Source: Erwinia phyllosphaerae
Lineage (GTDB): Bacteria; Pseudomonadota; Gammaproteobacteria; Enterobacterales; Enterobacteriaceae
Direction: 5' to 3'
Assembly: GCF_019132875.1 (NCBI RefSeq)
Contig: NZ_JAHSPF010000001.1
Span: forward strand, 310,001-374,000
DNA length: 64,000 nt
Both the position numbers and the translations under genes were made by a program. The notes under the pieces are model-generated. The model saw nothing but the letters and a program-made list of their open reading frames with translations. It was not told where the DNA came from and made no database searches. Below are positions 59,995 to 64,000 of the stretch, one piece after another. The stretch's first letter is position 1. Every line of letters starts with the position of its first letter.

Positions 59995-60827
59995 GATTTT
60001 TCCTCCGTAGCAAAGAGTTGATGAATGGTATCGGTGCTGGCCTGCTGAGCGGTATCAAAACGGCTTAGCCTTTCCAGATAGAAAGCGTAATTTTCGCTGC
60101 GATGCTGTGCCGGAACGCCTTGCGCCAGCGCATCGTTCACCGCCGTTTTTATCGCCTGTACGCCATCCTTCACCAGCGCATCCACCAGCCCGCTCTGATA
60201 GCGGATTTCACCGCCGGTCATGCTCCAGATAAAGGGCCGGTTGCGCGAGTCGTATTCATCGATACCCGCTTCCTGCTCGATAACCTGCGGCCCGTTCAGG
60301 CCAAGACGCGCTTCGCGGGTTACAATCAGATGGCTGCACAGCGCGGCCGCAATCGACATACCGCCAAAGCAGCCGACGGTGCCGGCAACAATGCCGATAA
60401 CCGGCGTGTACTGGCGCAAATCGACAATCGCCGCATGAATATCGGCGATCGCAGCCAGGCCGAGGTTGGCTTCCTGCAGGCGTACGCCGCCGGTTTCGAG
60501 GCACAATATCGCCTGGGTCGGCACGCCGTTGCGGTTATCTTCCGCCGCCAGCTCCAGCGCGCCCGCCATTTTGGCACCGGAAACTTCGCCCATGCTGCCG
60601 CCCTGGAAGGTACCTTCGATGGCGATAACCACCGTGGGCTTGCCGTTAAGCGTGCCTTTCATTACCACCATGCCGTCGTCGGCCTGCGGCACAATGCCCT
60701 GCTTTTCCAGCCACGGCGACATGACGCCATCAAAGGGATCGAGCAGTTCGCGCGCGCTGCCTTCATCCAGCAATGTCATGGCACGCTGACGGGCGCGCAG
60801 TTCGATAAAGCTGCTGTCATCACGCAT
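59991..60827 (-). CDS. mdcD: Malonate decarboxylase beta subunit
   Basis: A 278-residue subunit: FIELRARQRAMTLLDEGSARELLDPFDGVMSPWL at the start, then AIEGTFQGGSMGEVSGAKMAGALELA and LCLETGGVRLQEANLGLAAIADIHA, a carboxyltransferase beta pattern without the zinc finger of AccD. It forms the decarboxylating complex with MdcE. Its start overlaps mdcC by eight bases. Confidence 0.92.
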   Translation of the reverse strand: MRDDSSFIELRARQRAMTLLDEGSARELLDPFDGVMSPWLEKQGIVPQADDGMVVMKGTLNGKPTVVIAIEGTFQGGSMGEVSGAKMAGALELAAEDNRNGVPTQAILCLETGGVRLQEANLGLAAIADIHAAIVDLRQYTPVIGIVAGTVGCFGGMSIAAALCSHLIVTREARLGLNGPQVIEQEAGIDEYDSRNRPFIWSMTGGEIRYQSGLVDALVKDGVQAIKTAVNDALAQGVPAQHRSENYAFYLERLSRFDTAQQASTDTIHQLFATEEKS

Positions 60828-61119
60828 GGTTTACCTCCTCAAACACCTGTTCGATACGGATACGCGCCACGCCGGGCGTCGCGCCAAAGTCGTGGATAAC
60901 CAGCTTTCCGGCAGGCAAGTCGCTTAATTCTGCCAGGCGGCTGAACAGCGCATCCCAGCGTGACTGGCTGTTATCCACCGAGGTGGTGATAGCCACGTTA
61001 AGCGCCGCGCCGCTGTCCGCGGTGTATAACACTTCCATATCGCCTGAACCTACTACGCCAGCCAGCGCTTTACCGCTGAGCTTGCGGCGGGCAGGGTAAG
61101 ACAACGTTATATTTTCCAT
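60820..61119 (-). CDS. mdcC: Malonate decarboxylase acyl carrier protein (delta subunit)
   Basis: A 99-residue carrier. The attachment site Ser25 lies in GVVGSGDMEVL, the position where MdcC carries the 2'-(5''-phosphoribosyl)-3'-dephospho-CoA group. It carries malonyl and acetyl thioesters among MdcA, MdcDE and MdcH. Short overlap with mdcD downstream and nine bases after mdcB. Confidence 0.92.
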   Translation of the reverse strand: MENITLSYPARRKLSGKALAGVVGSGDMEVLYTADSGAALNVAITTSVDNSQSRWDALFSRLAELSDLPAGKLVIHDFGATPGVARIRIEQVFEEVNHA

Positions 61120-61128
61120 AGCAACCTC

Positions 61129-61980
61129 TTAAATGAGTGGCGATGCCAGCCTGTCGATAAAGAGCGTGGCGGCCAGTAAATCGGCCGCGCCGCCCGGCGA
61201 CGCATTCAGCGCCAGCATCCTGTTATCCAGCTGTTCCAGCGCCTGACGACCCGCCGCCTGCGCATAACCGCCTGCGTCCAGCACCGCTTGTGCACCGGTG
61301 CGCATCGCCTGCATGCCCGCAAGCCCTGCACGATTCAGTACGCAGGTATCGGTTAGCGAAGTCATGATCGCCATCAGCGCATCGAGTTGGGCGGCGGTTT
61401 CGTCTGCCCCGGCACGACGGCTGCGCCGCAGCTGCGGCAGCGCAAGCCGGGTAATATGCGGAAAGCCCTGCTGCGCCTCTTCGCGTGCGCCCGGCACCTG
61501 AAAACGATGCACCGCACGCAGCCCTTTACTAAAAGTTTTTGGCGTGGCCTGGTCGGGCAGACGAGCCAGCGCGGCGGCGGCGTCGCACAGCTGCTGGCTT
61601 CCGGCATTGCCGTCCAGCATGGCGGCCGCGCTGACCAGCAGGCCCAGCGCCCAAATCGCGCCACGATGGGTATTGACGCCCGCCGTGGCGGCCATCATCT
61701 GGCGCTCACCTTCACGGCCAAGACGACCTACGGTTTCTCGCAGCGCCACGTCGGCCGGACGCCGCCAGCTTTGCTGGGCAAGCGCATAAAACGTTGGCGT
61801 CAGGCTGTGGGCAGAGCGCTCCATCAGCGCCAGCGTCAGATCCCGATGCGCGCCGCTCCCGCGACGATCCACCAGTCCCGGCTTCGGCGTCAGGTTCACT
61901 TCTGTAATCAGGCAATCGGTCGCGCACTGCGCCAGCTGTTGCAGACGGGTTTCTACCGATTGCGGCGCGAGTCGTTTCAT
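61129..61980 (-). CDS. mdcB: Triphosphoribosyl-dephospho-CoA synthase
   Basis: A 283-residue CitG-family enzyme: LTPKPGLVDRRGSGAHRDL with the conserved PGLVD and SGAH, then GVNTHRGAIWALGLL, the second conserved block. It condenses ATP with dephospho-CoA to make the precursor of the MdcC cofactor. The ATG shares a base with the mdcA stop. Confidence 0.92.
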   Translation of the reverse strand: MKRLAPQSVETRLQQLAQCATDCLITEVNLTPKPGLVDRRGSGAHRDLTLALMERSAHSLTPTFYALAQQSWRRPADVALRETVGRLGREGERQMMAATAGVNTHRGAIWALGLLVSAAAMLDGNAGSQQLCDAAAALARLPDQATPKTFSKGLRAVHRFQVPGAREEAQQGFPHITRLALPQLRRSRRAGADETAAQLDALMAIMTSLTDTCVLNRAGLAGMQAMRTGAQAVLDAGGYAQAAGRQALEQLDNRMLALNASPGGAADLLAATLFIDRLASPLI

Positions 61981-63635
61981 TACCAGCTCCGGAATTTGGC
62001 CGGTGGGTTATAAAGTCCGTCGGACCATTCGACTAAATCAGCAACGCTACCGGCAGCCAGCAGCGAGCGCGTTGCGTCAGCACGGCGAATTCCGAGGTCT
62101 TCCGGGAAGACTACCTTGCCGCTGCGGCGCAGGTCGGTTACGCGCTTCGCATCTACGCCCAGGCCAACGTCGGTGATGCCTGCCACCGCTGCGACCATCG
62201 CGCGGCGCTCTTCCAGGCTTTCGGCACGGTAGAGATAAGCGATACCTTCTTCCGTCAGGACGTGGGTGACGTCATCGCCATAAATCATCACCGGCGCAAG
62301 CGGCATACTGGCGTTTTTCGCCACTTCGATGGCATCCAGTTTTTCGACAAAAGAGGGTTTGACGCCCGCCTGGAAGGTTTCAACCATCTGCACCACCAGC
62401 TTGCGGCCACGCGCCATCAAATCCGGACCGTTTTTCATGGCCAGCCAGGCAGGAGTAGCGTGACGGCGACCATGCGGATCGTGGCCCATGTTTGGCGCGC
62501 CACCGAAGCCGGAAAGGCGACCGCGCGTGACGGTAGAAGAGTTGCCGAGACCATCAATTTGCAGTGTTGAACCAATAAACATGTCCACAGCGTACTGGCC
62601 GGCAAGCTGGCACATAGCACGGTTGGAGCGCATCGAGCCGTCTGCGCCGGTAAAAAAGATATCGGGACGCGCGCGGACATACTCTTCCATTCCCAGCTCG
62701 CCGCCAAAGCAGTGCACGCTCTCTACCCAGCCGCTTTCGATAGCCGGTATCAGCGTCGGATGCGGGTTCAGCGTCCAGTGCTTGCAGATTTTGCCTTTCA
62801 GGCCGAGCTGTTCGCCATAGGTGGGCAACAGCAGTTCGATGGCAGCGGTGTTAAAACCAATGCCGTGATTGAGCGACTGGACTTGGTGCTCGGCGTAAAT
62901 GCCTTTGATGGCCATCATCGCCATCAGGATATGTTCCTGCTTGATCAGGCGCGGATCGCGGGTGAACAGCGGCTCAATAAAGAAAGGTTTATCAGCAACC
63001 ACCACGTAGTCAATCCAGGAACCGGGGATATCAACGCGCGGCAGGTCACACTCGTCTTCTACCAGTTCGTTAACCTGAGCAATAACGATGCCGTCGTGAA
63101 ACGCCGCCGCTTCGACCAGCGCGGGCGTATCTTCCGTTCCCGGCCCGGTATAAAGATTGCCTTTTCGGTCGGCTTTATAACCGGCCACCAGCGCGACGTT
63201 GGGCGCCAGATCAACATACAGGCGGGCGTAGAGTTCGATATAGGTATGGATAGCGCCGATTTCGAGCTGGTCATCTTCCAGCAGCTGCGAAATGCGCAGG
63301 CTTTGCGGGCCGGAGAAGGAAAAATCAAGCTTGCGCGCTATCCCTTTTTCAAAGATATCAAGGTGTTCACTGCGCCCGACGCTGGGCATAATCATATGCA
63401 GGTCGTGAACTTTTTGCGGATTAACCTGCGCCAGCATGCGGGAAAGAAAGTCGGCCTGTTTCTGGTTGTTCCCTTCCAGCACTACGCGATCTTCTGGTGA
63501 AATCAACCGCTCCAGCATTTCGACCATCCCGTCTGTAGGGAGGACTTTTCCCTGTACCGGAACCGACGCTATTCGCCGCTGCTTTTCCGTGCGTCGCCTG
63601 TTCCAGACGCGCGCCGTTTGTTGATCTGATGGCAT
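61980..63635 (-). CDS. mdcA: Malonate decarboxylase alpha subunit (acetyl-S-ACP:malonate ACP transferase)
   Basis: A 551-residue CoA-transferase-like subunit: PEDRVVLEGNNQKQADFLSRMLAQVNPQKVHDLHMIMPSVGRSEHLD near the N-terminus, and NHGIGFNTAAIELLLPTYGE and GLGNSSTVTRGRLSGFGGAPNMGHDPHGRRHATPAWLAM later. It moves ACP from acetate to malonate. First gene of the operon, with a strong AGGAGGT five bases before ATG. Length is normal. Confidence 0.94.
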   Translation of the reverse strand: MPSDQQTARVWNRRRTEKQRRIASVPVQGKVLPTDGMVEMLERLISPEDRVVLEGNNQKQADFLSRMLAQVNPQKVHDLHMIMPSVGRSEHLDIFEKGIARKLDFSFSGPQSLRISQLLEDDQLEIGAIHTYIELYARLYVDLAPNVALVAGYKADRKGNLYTGPGTEDTPALVEAAAFHDGIVIAQVNELVEDECDLPRVDIPGSWIDYVVVADKPFFIEPLFTRDPRLIKQEHILMAMMAIKGIYAEHQVQSLNHGIGFNTAAIELLLPTYGEQLGLKGKICKHWTLNPHPTLIPAIESGWVESVHCFGGELGMEEYVRARPDIFFTGADGSMRSNRAMCQLAGQYAVDMFIGSTLQIDGLGNSSTVTRGRLSGFGGAPNMGHDPHGRRHATPAWLAMKNGPDLMARGRKLVVQMVETFQAGVKPSFVEKLDAIEVAKNASMPLAPVMIYGDDVTHVLTEEGIAYLYRAESLEERRAMVAAVAGITDVGLGVDAKRVTDLRRSGKVVFPEDLGIRRADATRSLLAAGSVADLVEWSDGLYNPPAKFRSW

Positions 63636-64000
63636 GATTAACCTCCTGAATTAACGTTTCGCATGATAACGAACGCAGAAAGTATGAGCCTTGCCGGGGT
63701 ATCCATCAAACAACCCCTGACGCCGATCGTTACTCTGAAGTTAACGATTTAATGTCAGGTAATTTGCGCCAGATCACGTCATTAAGGTTATTTTTGTGAA
63801 TTTTCTGGTACAGAAACGGCGGGCTGACGGTAATGAATAAGATGCCGCTGGCAGAAGACCAGCCTGGTGGTCGGGCAGACAGCCCGTTATGATATTGCAG
63901 AGCTTTTTACACTTTATGGCGGCGGGTCAGCGGGGGCGGTTTAACGGCCTGAATCAGGCAGCAAAGGTAAAAGCGTCAGGCCAGTCGTTTTACGACAGGA
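63636..64000. other. Upstream region of the mdc operon
   Basis: About 365 bases ahead of mdcA, which must carry its promoter and the MdcR site; I could not fix either. Short open frames reach the window edge on both strands, but none is recognisable. Nothing else seen. Confidence 0.4.

Noticed and set aside
63880..64000. Short frames reaching the right edge on both strands
   Set aside because: Too short to identify, and none carries a start with a ribosome-binding site.
1..64000. CRISPR arrays, transposase or integrase genes
   Set aside because: No regularly spaced repeats and no recognisable transposase or integrase were found; the only long repeats are the two tRNA-Asn blocks.

Overview
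The window looks like chromosomal DNA of a plant- or host-associated enterobacterium, most likely Erwiniaceae (Pantoea/Mixta/Erwinia type). This is an inference from gene content: a complete malonate decarboxylase cluster (mdcABCDEFGH plus mdcR), a xylose locus (xylA, xylB, xylR, xylE) close to the E. coli proteins, the conserved nac-cbl pair beside tRNA-Asn, and many uptake/catabolism operons. Most genes are moderately GC-rich. Clear AT-rich patches at about 1.6-5.9 kb and 39.2-42.3 kb look acquired. All protein names rest on reading the translations against remembered family sequences; no database was searched.

Layout. 0-1.5 kb: tail of an upstream gene, a GT8 glycosyltransferase, and a lone phnH. 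1.6-5.6 kb: an AT-rich, phage-flavoured patch with a GH24 lysozyme, a tailspike-like beta-helix protein and a divergent LysR regulator. 5.9-21.3 kb: a large minus-strand catabolic region. A ten-gene operon (aldehyde dehydrogenase, HAD hydrolase, FAD amine-oxidase-like protein, peptide-type ABC importer with a Tat-type binding protein, GNAT, GhrA-like reductase, M20 amidohydrolase) is bracketed by gabD upstream and gabT plus an Lrp/AsnC regulator downstream. A sigma54-like promoter precedes the operon. Together they suggest import and oxidation of an N-acylated or peptide-like amine, feeding GABA to succinate.

21.6-28.2 kb: an O-methyltransferase, cbl, nac (with a near-perfect sigma54 promoter and a perfect NtrC enhancer) and a ribose-type sugar ABC importer. 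28.65 and 46.13 kb: two nearly identical tRNA-Asn genes with the same promoter architecture and terminator, forming 125-bp direct repeats around 17.5 kb of accessory genes. Inside that interval lie a LysE exporter and AraC regulator; a methionine aminopeptidase paired with a ParD-like protein; a LacI-controlled operon (polar-amino-acid ABC importer, Gfo/Idh/MocA dehydrogenase, DAO-type oxidase) with twin palindromic operators; a LysR/SnoaL pair; a ferric-reductase-like membrane protein; a candidate class II microcin with an overlapping immunity-type gene; a chemoreceptor; and an alcohol dehydrogenase with an AraC regulator.

46.3-52.5 kb: the xylose genes, with xylAB and xylE divergent around CRP-like sites. 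52.6-55.4 kb: an SQR-like flavoprotein, an alpha/beta hydrolase and TetR. 55.7-63.6 kb: mdcR convergent with mdcABCDEFGH, encoding the biotin-independent malonate decarboxylase, its cofactor-assembly enzymes and a malonate carrier.

The most novel item is the microcin/immunity pair at 41.5-42.0 kb: a 15-residue colicin-V-like leader, a glycine-rich core, an overlapping two-helix immunity candidate, a CRP/FNR-type promoter, and no exporter nearby.
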